NCBI GenBank assembly: GCA_029204225.1
Contig: CM055102.1
Coordinates: forward strand, 24,209,390-24,273,389
DNA length: 64,000 nucleotides
Origin: Diphasiastrum complanatum
Taxonomy: Eukaryota; Streptophyta; Lycopodiopsida; Lycopodiales; Lycopodiaceae
Reading direction: 5' to 3'
Shown here: positions 13,085 through 25,405 of the stretch, one piece after another
How positions within the stretch are numbered: the stretch's first letter is position 1
Layout: every line of letters begins with the position of its first letter
Translations under genes and position numbers: made by a program
Notes under the pieces: generated by a model
The model's input: the letters and a program-made list of their open reading frames with translations, nothing else
What the model was told of the DNA's origin: nothing
Databases searched by the model: none

Positions 13085-13900
13085 TGTTGGGGGTATTCCC
13101 AACGAATTGTAAATAAATAAATTCGACCAATAAAATGTGTTGTGAGGGCATGGCATCCTACGTGTATAAGCCCATGGCCCAATGAGCACGCAAGCTTAAG
13201 TGTAAATAAAATAAAATAGACTTGGGCCTTTGTATTAAAATAAAACTAGCGGCCCAAAGTCATTTTTTAAACTTAGAGATTACTTTTTAGAGTTGGGTCC
13301 AAATTGGGACTCACATGAATCTTGTGAATTTCAATGTACTTTTTGTGGACCCTTGGATCAAGATGGGTCCAAGATGAATGGATAGGATCAATGTAAATAT
13401 TAGCCAATAGGATTTTGGGGCAAGGGCCTTCCCCATTTTAAAAAAAAGCACCATTTGTACTCTATTTTCATGCTTAATAGAGAGGAGAAGACTCTATCAT
13501 TTTGAGAACTCAAGCGTCCTCATTTGCTAATCACTCTTGCTTATGCTCTTGTTGTGTTTGCTTGTTATTTCCATTTCCCATGCTTGTTGGTTTATGCTAG
13601 TTAAGGTTTTTCCATAAGCAATGAAATTAAGCATTTGAGTTAACCTCCATCTCATCTGTCTCTCTTTCTCTCTTCTCCTTCTTCTTCCTCTTCTATTCTA
13701 TCCTCTCTCTTCACCCAAAATCATGATGAAGTTGGTTAGGAAAGTAGAGTTAGTGTGAGTAGAGTTAGGGGAGGTAGAGTTAGACAAAAAGTAGGAAACT
13801 AACTAGAAGTAGCATCTATGCATAGTTAGGTACCTATCCAGTGAACTAACCCTTGTTGACAGGCGGGAGGGCTATACTACGCAAGATCTTCAACCGTACA
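13085..13900 (+). repeat. 5' LTR of gypsy element (816 bp)
   Basis: Starts TGTTGGGGGTATTCCCAAC, which contains an inverted repeat (GGG...CCC), and ends CCGTACA, so it has TG...CA ends. The matching 3' LTR is at 25,406-25,664 plus 30,144-30,700. The two copies differ by a few percent. Pyrimidine-rich CTTCTTCC tracts lie near 13,670. Confidence 0.96.
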
Positions 13901-13901
13901 G

Positions 13902-13919
13902 TGGCGTCGTTGCCGGGGA
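13902..13919 (+). promoter_or_regulatory. Primer binding site, tRNA-Asp
   Basis: The 18 bases TGGCGTCGTTGCCGGGGA start one base after the 5' LTR. They match the complement of the plant tRNA-Asp(GUC) 3' end with one mismatch (C to T at the sixth base), consistent with cytosine deamination. Confidence 0.92.
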
Positions 13920-15150
13920 TAGGTTTCACTAACTAGTTTAGTTGCATTTTATCTATTTTCTTGCTCTTTAGAGTAGTTTTAGGTAGATTTTTGGGAGTTT
14001 AGAGTTAGTTTTATGTGTTTTTTTTTGTGTTTGGACTATTCATAGCTAGCGGAGGAGGTGTGAGAGGGTAGAGGAGGCCCTAAACAGCCTCTAAGGGCTT
14101 GAAACCCAAACCAACCAGCCAAAAAATCCAAAAAACACACCAATCTACAGTTTGGAGGGAAAAAGAGCTTAAAATCTCATCAGATTTTTATATCTCCAAA
14201 ACTAGTGTGAATTAACCCTTGCATGACTGGCAGCAGCTCCATGGTATTGTCCCAGACCTGCATAGAAGCTTGTGAGAGTTAGTTCCAAGCAGATTGCAAA
14301 AATTAGAGAAAAATCATAAAAAAATTTCAAAAAACCCTTGAAAAAATCCAAAAAAATTCAAAACTTCACCAGAACTCTCGCAGACCCCTCTGAAGTTTTA
14401 TCTCAGTGAGACCATGACACAGAGAAGCTTGCGAGAGTTAGTTTGATGTCTGAGTGTTTGTGCGAGAGTTCTTAGTGAAAAAAGATGAGAAAGTACCAGA
14501 GAACCCTCATAAACACCAAAATTTTCAGTTCCAGTGGACAAGAACTCTCGCAAAAGATTTTGAAGTTCCATCTCAGTGAGACAAGGGCACAGAAAAGTTT
14601 GCGAGAGTTAGTTTGATTCCAGTGAGCAGAATATTGGGTTTAAGTGCAAAAAAAACACTAAAAAGTGAAGCTCCAGCAAACCCTTCCAGTAAGAACTCTC
14701 GCAGACCCTCTCAATCAATTCAGAATGTTGATTTCCATCAGTGATGAAGCCTGCAAGAGTTATTTTTGAGATTTAGTGAAGATCAAGCCAAAATAGTGGT
14801 CCTGAACCCTCGCATATAGTGAAATTTTCACTTAGTGCAAGATTTAACTCTCGCAGAGAATTCCATAATGAGGTCTGATCCAGATCCAGCTATTGTGATC
14901 CTTGAGAGAGTTACTTCCCAAAGATCTGAGAGATATCAAGGATTTTATCTACAAAAATAGCTAAAAAAACCCTTGCACAGCCAACCCTCGCACAAGAACC
15001 ATCGTAGACTAGATCAGTGGAAAGATCTACATCAGATCCAGCTACTGTCAAAATCTCAAGTCAATCAGTGCAAGGAGTAAGAAGTTATCAAGAAAAAACC
15101 ATCACAAAGGCCTAAATTTCACTTTCGGCCGATCAGATTGATCAAATCCT
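13920..15150 (+). repeat. Gypsy leader with repeated CTCGCA motif
   Basis: This long leader carries about a dozen copies of the core AAC(C/T)CTCGCA or its reverse complement TGCGAG(A/G)GTT. Forms such as GAACTCTCGCAGACC alternate with GCGAGAGTTAGTTTGA near 14,377, 14,430, 14,541, 14,600, 14,693, 14,807, 14,850 and 14,983. Alternating orientation lets neighbouring copies pair as stems in the genomic RNA. The same motif returns after pol at 21.7-21.96 kb. No open frame of note is present. Confidence 0.8.
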
Positions 15151-15189
15151 TAAGATCTAGACTGCATTCCACTGTACAAGCAAGATCCA

Positions 15190-16747
15190 ACCACTTTGAA
15201 CCCACCATTGGATGAATCTGAGATTGGGACGATCAATAGCAAGAAGGATAGCAATTCAAGCACCACACCTTCCCAGATTAGCAGCTGTGCAACAAGAGGC
15301 AAAACCGAAACCAGCACCAGAGGATCCAATGAGCCAAACCGTACATGTCGCTCCCTTGCAAGTAGTCTAGAGAGCATCACGGATGGAAATACCAAAATAT
15401 GACGGTTCATCGAATCTCATCCGATTCCTCTAGATCTAAGAGAAAGCTTGTGAAATCTACGGCGAACGGACACCTGCAGAAAAGCTGATGATGTTTCCCA
15501 TGTCCTTATTGGCAGTGGCTCAGGATTGGTTTTTCAACTTGTCAGAGGAAGAAAAATCCACCTGGAAAGCGGTTAAAACGGCTCTCATTATGCGCTTTAA
15601 ACCAAGAAAGTTCCTGGAAGACCCATTTCTCTTGCTGAGTAAAGTCAAGATGGGAAAACGAGAAAGGGTCAGGGACTATATAGAACAAGTCAAATACCTA
15701 CGATCCGAGTGCAGTGCAGCCCTAACTCCCAATCATGCAGTGATCATGTGGTTCCTAGCCAGACTATCACGAAGCATCAGAAGAAAACTGAAATGACGGG
15801 AGCAATACACTACTCTACAAGAAGCTATGGAAGATGCCATCAGGGAAGAGGACGAGGGATCTGACGACGAATATCCATCCACCCACACTCCTACTCCCTC
15901 ATTAGCATCGTCATCTTCAAACGCATCCACTCTATCCATAGAACTATTGTTGGAGCAAATGACAAAACTACACAAACAGCAGATGGAGCAACTTACGGCG
16001 CTGTTTGACCAGAAACTAAAAGCCTTACAGGGAGCTATAGCAGTAATGCCACATCAAATGGAACCGAACCAGCTACAATATCCATGACGGGAGAATGTAT
16101 GGTGTTCATTGTGCATGCAAAACCATAAAGCGAACGAGTGTCTAGTCCTAAAGCAAAATCTGATATTGACACATAGATTCTGCCATCTGTGCAATGCAAC
16201 ATCACACGATACGACATTTTGCCCATTTAACCCACAGATTGTTCAATAGAAGAGAAGTCCTTATCAGACTTCTTATCCATACCATCAAGGGGCACCCAAC
16301 GTGGCATTGGGGTACGGCGCACCGAATCAACAACAGTGTATGGCCTAACCTGCACCACCAGGTCCAACCAATCAACAAGTGGCCCATGTAAACCTGACAA
16401 CAGTGGAACCAGAGATGCAAATGCCATCTCAACCTAAGCAGCAGAAATGGTATGGACTAGATGAACCATTTATGGATCTTGCCATAAATGAATATGTGGC
16501 AGCCTATGCAGCTCAAACTTAGCACCAAGGCGAAAGAAATTACGGCTACTACAGATGTTGTCCCTACGAGGGACAATATACATCCTTCTGTCGAGAATGC
16601 GGTTATGGACACTGTTTCAAGAATTGTCCATTTAAACCTGGAACCAGTGCACCTCTCAACTTCATTGTGATACAACAACTAGCAGTTCTAGCAGGGATGC
16701 CATCGGCAAGACAACAATTCCACGCCCCTGTGTTAGCCATCACATGA
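15190..16747 (+). pseudogene. gag of gypsy element
   Basis: The capsid-type retrotransposon gag domain is clear at about 15,390-15,796 (AQDWFFNLSEEEKSTW, then VRDYIEQVKYLRSE). A coiled, Gln-rich segment follows to about 16,085. The nucleocapsid part has three zinc knuckles: CSLCMQNHKANEC and CRECGYGHCFKNC have a shortened CX2CX3HX4C spacing, while CHLCNATSHDTTFC has the normal CX2CX4HX4C spacing. Stops at the ends of segments are TGA, TAG or TAA, mostly explainable from CGA, CAG or CAA. Several frameshifts occur, so no full-length Gag can be made. Confidence 0.85.
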
Positions 16748-16992
16748 GCACAGAAGAGTAAGGAAGTGGCTCCCTCACCACCACCCTCGGTCACTGACGA
16801 CCAACCCTCAACTTCAGCGCCATATCCAAATGTGAGAGAAGAAAGAAGCAGTTCCAGAAAATACGACACTGGGTACAGAAGGCACAAGCGGAGGAAAAAG
16901 AGCAGGAAAGGGACAATCCCACGGAACCTCCAGTTGGCGACGAACGGAAACCGCAAGCGGGCTCACCACTACGCACTGATCAGAATGATCGG

Positions 16993-17949
16993 TTGCACCA
17001 ACATGAACCACCTTTTCACATGGTGGAGCCCGAGGAACCACACACTAAAAGGCTCACACTTTTACTGGCAAGCCGTGTTAGTTTACCACTCAAAAAACTA
17101 CTGTGGATTGCACCACAAGCGAAAAGCCTTCTAGCTGAATGGGCCACCAAAGTGCATGAGGAGCCAGTAGCACCTGAGCCCATATATTGTATGGGCTATG
17201 AAGAAACGAGTAACGTCCTCCACATCGAAACAACATGGGAAAGTGAGGAACACAACATCACTTTGCCAATCACACACAAGAGATACGAGGACGAGGCAAC
17301 AGTAGTAGATGGAGGATCAGGTGTAAATTTGATCCCCACTACTTTGTATGAAAAGTGGGGTCTACAAGGATTGAAGCTAGCAAGATTCGCCATCAAGCTG
17401 GCAGATCAATCCTGTGTAAAACCAAAAGGTGTAGTTGCCGATATCCCTGTAAAAATAGCAGGCATGCAGTTCCTAATCACTTTTGTAGTCATGGATGTAC
17501 TTGAATCTCCAAATGCATATTGTGTGTTACTGGGAAGACCATGGTTGAGGACTACGCAAGTAGTACACAACTGGGGTATGGGGAAACTCACCTTTGAGAA
17601 TAGAGAGCAGGCTGTAAAGATTGATCCAACCACATGGGCGGTGAAACCTATTGCATCCAAGGTTGATGATGGATCATCTACGATAGATCACACGATTGAT
17701 CGCCCAAGGCCAGCCAAGGGAGGTAGCTATGATTCAGAAATGGATGTCGTGAGATGGACAGATGCATTAGCAACTATTGACTGCCGGGCATGTCAATATG
17801 AATCGGATCCTGAACCTAGTACATCTTCACCCAAGTGTTACACTATGGAGACACCAATCACATTTGGGGTGAATATGATAAACGTAGCATGGTTGTTAGC
17901 GGAACCTATTGAGAACCCAGTGGATGTTGATTTAGTCCCTTGGCAATAG
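16993..17949 (+). CDS. Protease region of gypsy element (open frame)
   Basis: An open stretch of 318 codons. The retropepsin active site reads VDGGSGVNLIP, where most relatives have D-S-G-S or D-T-G-S, so the second residue is changed to Gly. The flap and closing region includes VLLGRPWLR, the usual ILGRPWL-type motif about 90 residues downstream, and the family word VHNWGMGKLTFEN follows. In a live element this frame would run on from gag and into RT; here a stop at 17,949 and a gap of broken frames separate it from RT. Confidence 0.85.
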   Translation: MHQHEPPFHMVEPEEPHTKRLTLLLASRVSLPLKKLLWIAPQAKSLLAEWATKVHEEPVAPEPIYCMGYEETSNVLHIETTWESEEHNITLPITHKRYEDEATVVDGGSGVNLIPTTLYEKWGLQGLKLARFAIKLADQSCVKPKGVVADIPVKIAGMQFLITFVVMDVLESPNAYCVLLGRPWLRTTQVVHNWGMGKLTFENREQAVKIDPTTWAVKPIASKVDDGSSTIDHTIDRPRPAKGGSYDSEMDVVRWTDALATIDCRACQYESDPEPSTSSPKCYTMETPITFGVNMINVAWLLAEPIENPVDVDLVPWQ

Positions 17950-18419
17950 CTCTAACTTATAATAAGGAGATTGAGCTGACTGATGAGCAGGTCCTAAATC
18001 ACATGGACCCAGATCGCTATGGAATCAAGAAAGTACCAGCTCAACCACCGCAAAAGTCTCAAGGATCGATCCACCCAAGACACCTGTGAATAAGAAGAAT
18101 CAGTTGAAGCAGTGCTACAACCAGGTGATCCGATGGAGTGATCTACTCAAAGAGGCGATAGCTACAATGGATGTCGATATTCGCAACCACAAGGCGAATG
18201 TCACGGCAGTTCCGATGAAAGACAACAAGGATGAATCCACCAAAATGACAAAAAAAGAGCAAAAAGAAAGTGTTGGATTCCTTGAAGTCAATCAAGATGG
18301 ACTCAGATACAACGTCATCTTCTACACAGGTGACAGAAAACCAAAAGATGACTAGTTGGGCTAAGATCAATATGCTGAAAGAGGAATCTCGACGAGCTCC
18401 AGTTCACGAGATGCTTGAA

Positions 18420-19530
18420 ACTTTCAAGAATTATACCTTGGACAACATGGTAATTATGATGTCGCAAGCTCAACAAGAACCTAATCAAAGTCAGGCACCA
18501 GTGGAACAAGTCTTTGAGGGACCTACACAAACATAGCCGATGAACCTTGCCGAGCCAAGTGAAGAAGAAAAGATAGTGCATGTGGGAGAGCAGTTAACGC
18601 CCACACAGTTCAAGAGACTACAATCATTGTTGGTGGAGTATAAAGACTCTTTTGCTTGGAGTTATAGTGATCGTAAGGACATTCCACCAACAGTATTCCA
18701 ACATACCATACCCTTGGTGGATGGAGCAGTCCCCAAGATAAGCCATTACTACTGCTGCAACCCGAATTATACAGATCTGATCAAACAAGAGTTGCAGAAG
18801 CTGATGGATGCAGATTTCATCTATGAAATCGAGCACACGGAATGGGTATCGCCGATAGTTATAGTATCCAAGAAGAACAGCAAAATGCGGATTTGTGTAA
18901 ATCTGAAGGCGCTAAATGCAGTCACTAAAGAGGACCATTTTCCTTTACCATTTACGAAAAGTGTCCTCGACTGAGTAGCTGGCATCGAAGCCTACAATTT
19001 TCTAGATGGCTTCAGTGACTACAACTAGGTGAAGATAGCCCCCCAAGACCAACACAAGACAACATTTGCCATGGAATGGAGAACCTATGCCTATAAAGTG
19101 ATGCCATTCGGACTTTGCAATGCCCCAAGCACCTTCCAGCGAGTCATGCAAGCAACATTCAAAGAATATTTGCAAAAATTTATGGAAATTTTGTTGGACA
19201 ATCTATGCGTGCATGGACCAAACTCAGAACACTTATCCAATTTAGAGAAAGTGCTACAAAAATGCCGCGACTTCCAGATCTTCTTGAATCTAGAAAAATG
19301 TCAATTCTGGGTGACACATGGCTTGATTCTTGGCCATATAGTGTCAAGACACGGGATCGCCACAGACCTATCAAAGATCAGGATCATTATTGATCTACCA
19401 CCACCGAGAACGATCCGCAAAGTCTACATCTTCATGGGTCATGCTAACTATTATAGGATCTTCATTCTTGATTTTGCGGAGTTAGCCCGACCAATTTACA
19501 AATACCACATTGGAATGAGGAAGCCCTAAA
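18420..19530 (+). pseudogene. Reverse transcriptase of gypsy element
   Basis: Begins with the linker and the FAWSYSDRKDIPP motif, then WVSPIVIVSKKNSKMRICVN, the PLPF motif and VMPFGLCNAPSTFQRVMQ. The catalytic box reads ILLDNL in place of Y-L-D-D-L, so the second catalytic Asp is Asn and the Tyr is Leu; the enzyme would be inactive. Stops at 18,972 (TGA) and 19,026 (TAG, where the family has Gln) break the frame. The thumb and connection region runs to about 19,500. Confidence 0.9.
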
Positions 19531-19539
19531 GGCTTTTCA

Positions 19540-20030
19540 AAAGCTTAAGGATGCATTGGTTTTAGCACCAATCATGTGCATATGGACGCATTGAAGTATG
19601 CAGTTGGAGTAGTCTTAACCCATCCAGGTGAATACAAAAATAATTTTCCAATCCGATTTGCAAGCCGATAGCTCAGTGATATAGAAATAAATTATTCAAC
19701 CACGGAGTGGAAGCACTGGCAATGATCTATGTGGTTAAGAAATTTCAGCACTACCTAATGGCCACACATTTTGTTTTTTTATATGGACCATCAACCCTTG
19801 CTCTATCTCGTTAAGAAAACTTGCAACACCGAAAGAATCACTAAATGGCTACTTCTATTGTTGGAGTTTGATTTTCGAATAGTAGTTCGCAAGGGAAAAC
19901 AACACTACATGGCAGATCATGTGTCACGAATCAAGGGAAAGGAGATTGCAACCCAACCCGACGATGAGCTGGCCGATGCTGCCTTATTTTACATGGACAC
20001 AGGAATGGGCTGCCGACATTGTTGAATATC
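19540..20030 (+). pseudogene. RNase H of gypsy element
   Basis: The first motif is seen near 19,575 as MDALKYAVG, where relatives such as the 5,722 copy have TDASKYAIG. It is followed by a frameshifted middle. The end is clear at 19,771-20,010, with YMDHQPLLYLVKK and the C-terminal KGKQHYMADHVSRI, the usual N-x-ADALSR position. At least two frameshifts are present. Confidence 0.8.
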
Positions 20031-20039
20031 TAATGTGGG

Positions 20040-21255
20040 GCCAACCAGACAAGTCACTACCAAAGGCGGAACAACGGAAATTGATCTTGAAGGCTAGACA
20101 TTATCAGCTGATTGCCAGCCAATTGTATCGAAGAGATCCAGACGGGATTCTTTGGCGGTGTATTCTCCCTCATGAGGCACCCAGATCATTTCATTTTCAC
20201 ATGAAGGCATGGGTGGAGGCCATTTTGCATCGGACATTACAGTTCACAAGATCCTGCAATCAAGATGTTGGTGGCCAACGATTCATAAGGATACGGAGGA
20301 ATACTTGAAAAAGTGCAATGTGTGTCAAAGGGCAAGGAGACGAACGAGATTGAATTATGATCTACTGCACCCGGTCTTAGCCCAAGCACCATTCGAAAAG
20401 TGGGGTTTGGATTACATTGGTCCAATTCACCCTGTAGCAAGGAGTTCCCAGGTTCGATACATAATCGTAGCCACAGACTATCTCACCAAGTGGGTCGAAG
20501 CCAAGGCAATAAGAGTAGTTGATGCTAGGGCCACTGCCAAGTTCCTTCATGAAAATATCATTGTGCGCATCGGATGCCCGGTGGAGCTAGTCAACGATCG
20601 CGGAAGTCATTTCATCAATGAGACCATCAAGGTCCTGTTGGAGGAATTCTTCGTGATCCATAGAACCAGTACGCCTTATTATCCACGTGGTAATGGGCAA
20701 GCAGAATCATCCAATAAGATCATGTGTAGCGTGCTCACGAAAACAGTTGAAGCTAGCAGATCAGATTGGAAACATAAGTTGCATGCTGATCTATGGGCAT
20801 TCAGGATGGCATACAAGGGAAGCACTGATCAAACACCTTTCCAATTGGTATATGGTCAGGATGCTATGATGCCAGTAGAGTTTTTAGTCCCTTCATTAAG
20901 GATTGCTACAACGCAACACCTGAATGAATCCAAATCTCTACAACTATGCCACGAAGCTCTACATAAACTCTGTGAAACACGCTTACTAGTTGTTCATGCA
21001 CTGGCAGCTGAAAAGAAAAGACACAAATCATGGCACGATCGCAGGTTACAAAAGAAGGATCTTCGCTCTGAAGATCTGGTCCTGATGTATAAAACGAAGG
21101 CGATCAAGGGAAAATTAAAATTCACAGGCGAAGGTCCCTATCAGATCAAGAAAATTCTTAATCATGGATCCGTGAATTTAGAGAAGCTAGATGGGACACC
21201 ATTCGATACACCCATCAACGGGGTTGCACAAGTACTGGCCACCGCAGTGAGATAG
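20040..21255 (+). pseudogene. Integrase of gypsy element (long open core)
   Basis: The core from 20,209 to 21,255 is open for 348 codons. The zinc-binding part shows GGGHFASD, CWWPTIHKDT and CNVCQRAR. The catalytic Asp residues are in GLDYIGPIHP and VNDRGSHF, and the Glu is in GNGQAESSNK, so the D,D,E set is intact. The C-terminal part includes LKFTGEGPYQIKKIL. A frameshift near 20,200 separates it from the upstream linker region. It is the best preserved enzyme of the element. Confidence 0.93.
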
Positions 21256-22319
21256 ATCCAGATTGGTGGTGGCACTTTACGAAAAGCTATTCTGATAGAC
21301 CATCACCACTAGATCTAGGAAGATCAAGCCAAATCAAGCTAGATCCATCAAGATTTGGCCAGATCTGGCAAGATCGGAGAAATCCATCGGGATCTAAGGG
21401 GGATCCAGATCCAAATGGGATCAAGGAATCTGTTACCTAATGTCTATCAGAACTTCCAGAGAACTACCAACAGTCAGATCAAACATGGATGAAGCTGATT
21501 ACTAGTTTGCAAAAGTTAAAAATCAGAAAATCTCAAGATCTCGTCAAAAAACACTCTAAAAGAGCATTTTTTTTCATGATTTTTGGAGATCCCCTGGGAG
21601 ATAGCTCTTAAAACATAAACAGTCACTAGATCTTACCCAGATGCATTCCTAAAAATCTCTGTGAGAGTCCCTGATGGAGGAATCATCATTTTTTTAGTGT
21701 GTGCGAGGGTTCCCAGAAGCTGAATCTTCAGAACCCTCACAGAGCATCAAGATCATCCTACCAACCCTCGCAAGGTACCTAAATGGAATCAAAATAGTGA
21801 AATTAACCTGCCTACATGGTCTGATCTTGAAAATACAATCACAGGAGCATGTTATGCGAGAGATCACTTCTTGTGAGAGTTGAACCCTCGCAGACAGTCT
21901 GAACCCTCACAGAACCTTCGCATGGCAGTCAAATCACCTTCTGAACTCTCGCAGACTTCCTTGAGGTCTTAGAATTTTGTGAAGATGGTCCCTGCCAAAA
22001 TTTGGGTGGAACTGAATAAGAGAAAGTGGATTGCACCTAATATACACTCTAAATTCTGCTAGATAAGGACTGAATTCGAGTCATTTTTCACCTTTGTTGG
22101 CGAAGCTCTGCTGAAATTTACACTAAAATTTCCAAGTTTTCTATTTGTGACCAAACTTTCTACTAGCTATTATCTGCTCATACTGAACACAGATCTATGC
22201 TTTGAATTACAATTCTTGCCATCCAACACTTGTGGCTCATAGTTTTCTGTCATTTCCACACCTTTTCACCTTTTCCACCGTTTTTCCTACTTTTTCGTCC
22301 TTCAACTATCATTGTTAAC
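21256..22319 (+). repeat. Post-pol spacer with second CTCGCA cluster
   Basis: Non-coding spacer. From 21,700 to 21,960 about eight copies of AACCCTCGCA, AACCCTCACA or the reverse complement TGCGAGAG occur, matching the motif of the 5' leader. The rest is rich in GATC words (21,250-21,430), with no open frame of note. Confidence 0.75.
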
Positions 22320-25300
22320 ATGGCCTCCTTATCATCTGAAGACTCTGGCACCAAGCAGGTGATCCAGCGTGAAATCTCTGAGGCCACACAGATTTGGCCC
22401 TTACCCTCTAACGCTCTGATCCAACCATGACTACAGACAGCCGGCCCACTTCTTGAGTCAATGGGACTTTTCCCGGTGCTTTTCCATTCTGAGATTAACA
22501 TGGGCCTCGCCCTTCATGCTTACACCACCTGGGAAGCGCCGAAGACACGCTTCCACTTCTTGTACCAAGGTACCATGTACAAGGTTAGGATTAACGCAAA
22601 CTCAATGGTCACCATTGGCATTGTGTTCGGTGACCGTCAGCCCATCTTTCATTGTCAAGCAAAAATCCTGATCAAACCTTTCGTCACCCAAACTGCACCA
22701 GAAATCCCAATCCAGACTAACAATGGTTACCTGATAGATGCTATCACAAAACCTATCATTTAGGCGGCTGTGCATCTGTTGAATAACTTTCTGGTTATTT
22801 CAATGTTTCGCAAGGACAAAATCCAGTCCAAGCTGCTGAGTCAGATAGTGGAATCCTTTCTGGAACTCCCTGGCCCTTCAGTTGTGCCATACGACTGGCA
22901 TAGCTTTCTCATTCACGAACTAACCATCTCCATTAAACCCAACAACTGTGAGCGTATCACAGCAGGCCCCCTGTTGTGTAATTTTGCCTATGCACTTCTC
23001 GAGGAGAAAGTGTGCGATTTCCACTGCTCATCCCTTTTGTCTTCCACCGTGCCGCACACTAACCTCTATTCGCCATCTCAAGCATCCACTTCCTCCCAAC
23101 TTGCGGTAATTGACACAACGACTAGCAAACGAATGCGTGGTGCTGCCTCCACATCTTCATCTCCACCTAATATTCCACGATACACCACCACCACCGTACT
23201 AACGACTCCATCGACTGCCGCCACTTCTTCTTCCGTGCAACTCTCTACTCCAGTCTCTGTTGTTACTACCCCTCTTTCTGTTCCATCCACAACTGTTTCT
23301 GTGTCCATATTCATTTTCTCTGTTGATACCACTTTCATTTCTGTTCCATTATCCACTACTCCGTCCATCACCATTGCATCCTCCATCACTCTGTCGTCAC
23401 CGTCGCTCCCCTCACGTTTAATCCCTCTGATTCTCAGTTGTCTCCCGACACTCTGGCGTGGATGCAAGTCATCAATTTTTCACCCCCACTCCAGACTCTT
23501 TCTGTTCCATCCTCGCCTTCCTCCATACTCCACACCACCCTTCAATTCCCCTTTGTTCCTCTCATCCTCTCGTTTGGACAAACCGTCCTCAACCTCGTTT
23601 CCACTGATGCTTCTCGCACCCCACCTGCTTCGCCACCAAAGGTTGCCGAGGGAAACCAACCGTTGCCTGATGACGCATTTGTTCAAACCATTTTCATACC
23701 ATCGCCAGATCGGACTGATCTCACCGCCCCAGATGACATCAGGTCCAACAAGAATCTCATTGAAGACAATGACGACGGAACTCCACAAGTCGTCGGGGCC
23801 GATACAACACAAGCCCCTACTATTACTAGTGTACCAGTTGCTCCACCGACTTAACGATGACGTACCATACTCTGGGAAAATACATCTTGGAGGCGGTAGC
23901 AGCCAAAGCTATTTTGGAAAGTAGGGTACTACACCTGGCAACAAGCAACATGCAACTATGAGTGGAACTCACAAAGCTGCAACACAAGCTGATTCTAGCT
24001 CCACAAAGGTGCAAGAGCTTCAATCCGAAGCATCCCAACGGCTTGCTCCACTCCAGGCGCAACTATAGATCTACAAAGTAGAGAATTATAAGTGCTTGGG
24101 GGCGGAAGTCAAAGCCCTACAAAATGAAAAGCTCATCTGATTAGCTCAACCTGCACCAGACTCAAGGCCGCTATCTGAATCAGAGGTGAATTTCTTCCGG
24201 CGTCAGGTGTAGGTTTATAGCCAAACATTAAATAGCTACTAGGCAGAGTTCGACAAATATCAGACAAGCACAACTCACAAGCTCGCCCAGGCCAAACAAG
24301 CCCTCAAGGCTTGCCTACAGTTCATGGAGAAAAAGGCCCAGCCCACCCCCGTGGTAATTCCACCGCCACCTGTTTTTGACGCTGCACAGGACAGTACAAG
24401 CTAGGACCAAAGCCAACAAGCAGCAGGGGGATTTAGTCAAGATCAAGGGTCCAAAGGCCAAGACCAAGGCCCAACAGACATGGGTGCTGAGATGCGAGAC
24501 CTAGGCCAAGGCGCAGGTACTAGCCAAAGCCAAGAGGAAGGACATGCCACATCATCCCAAGGTTCGCGCACCATATCTGCCAACCGGGCCTTCCGAAAAC
24601 CAAAGTCCATGGAGGAGAAAATAAATGAATTCCTATCAAAGTATCCCCATGAGTCATCAAGAGGTGGCTGGCCGATATCGTTTTCAGCTCAAACAATAAA
24701 GGGCAAGGAGCTTCAAGCATTACCCACCCTCCAACCACAACCCGAGTGGCGTCAGCAACTGTTTGAAAGAGACCTTGTGGCCATCAGGGCCTATGTGACA
24801 AGTCCGCAACAATTATGGCTGAACGCGCACTTCCTGCCATGTACACGACAATCCAAATGGGCGAAATGCGGCACCCCTTTGGACAAGATCACAATTCAAA
24901 ACTTCAATTGACTGATCATTTCATCATAGTACGGTTGGACTACGGATGTAGATGCTAGAAGGGCTCTCACCACATTCGCGAATCATTATTTTAACTGCCC
25001 TGATCCAACAGTCCGCGTGACAACCACTTACGCTCGGGACTTAGAGCATTTAATGGGGATAGAAACTAAATGGGACAATTTTCTCCCCCCCCCCCATATT
25101 CTTTGATCTTAATAAGGCGCTATCTCACGACAAAGTCGAAATTCAGCTGCCAGTCGCTCGTGTGTATTACCGAGCTACCCTTCTTGGCGATCCATGGACA
25201 CGCAGATTCCAAGTGTGGGCTGACCAAGACTGGCTAACAGGAGTCCACAAGTCCCTTCACATGCCCAAGGACTTGAAGAAACTGGATTGCCTCAACTTTA

Positions 25301-25359
25301 TGGAAGACGTCACGACCTACCTGATCCAACAAAGGCAGGCCAAGAAGACTTTTTACTGA
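22320..25359 (+). pseudogene. Additional coding region after pol, unassigned
   Basis: Sense-strand open stretches at 22,320-22,428, 22,461-22,761, 22,770-23,854 and 24,480-25,357, with intervening stops, look like one decayed reading frame. The first part is a globular-looking segment (FLYQGTMYKVRINANSMV). The middle is very rich in Ser, Thr and Pro, and around 24,050-24,340 it is Gln/Lys-rich and probably coiled. The end has a Gly/Gln/Ser-rich linker and another folded-looking part (WTRRFQVWADQDWL). I recognise no domain. Athila-type elements carry an envelope-like frame here, but no signal peptide or membrane segment is visible, so that label is not supported. Confidence 0.6.
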
Positions 25360-25367
25360 ACTGGCAG

Positions 25368-25387
25368 AGTGCCGAGGGACCGGCACT
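25368..25387 (+). other. Stem-loop just before 3' LTR
   Basis: AGTGCCG and CGGCACT form a perfect 7-bp stem around a 6-base loop (AGGGAC), 18 bases before the 3' LTR. No good polypurine tract is seen at the expected place. Confidence 0.55.
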
Positions 25388-25405
25388 ACTTCAGGTCGTG
25401 GGTCC

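Noticed and set aside
22320-25359. Envelope protein label for the post-pol region
   Set aside because: No signal peptide, membrane segment or cleavage motif is visible, and position alone is not enough.
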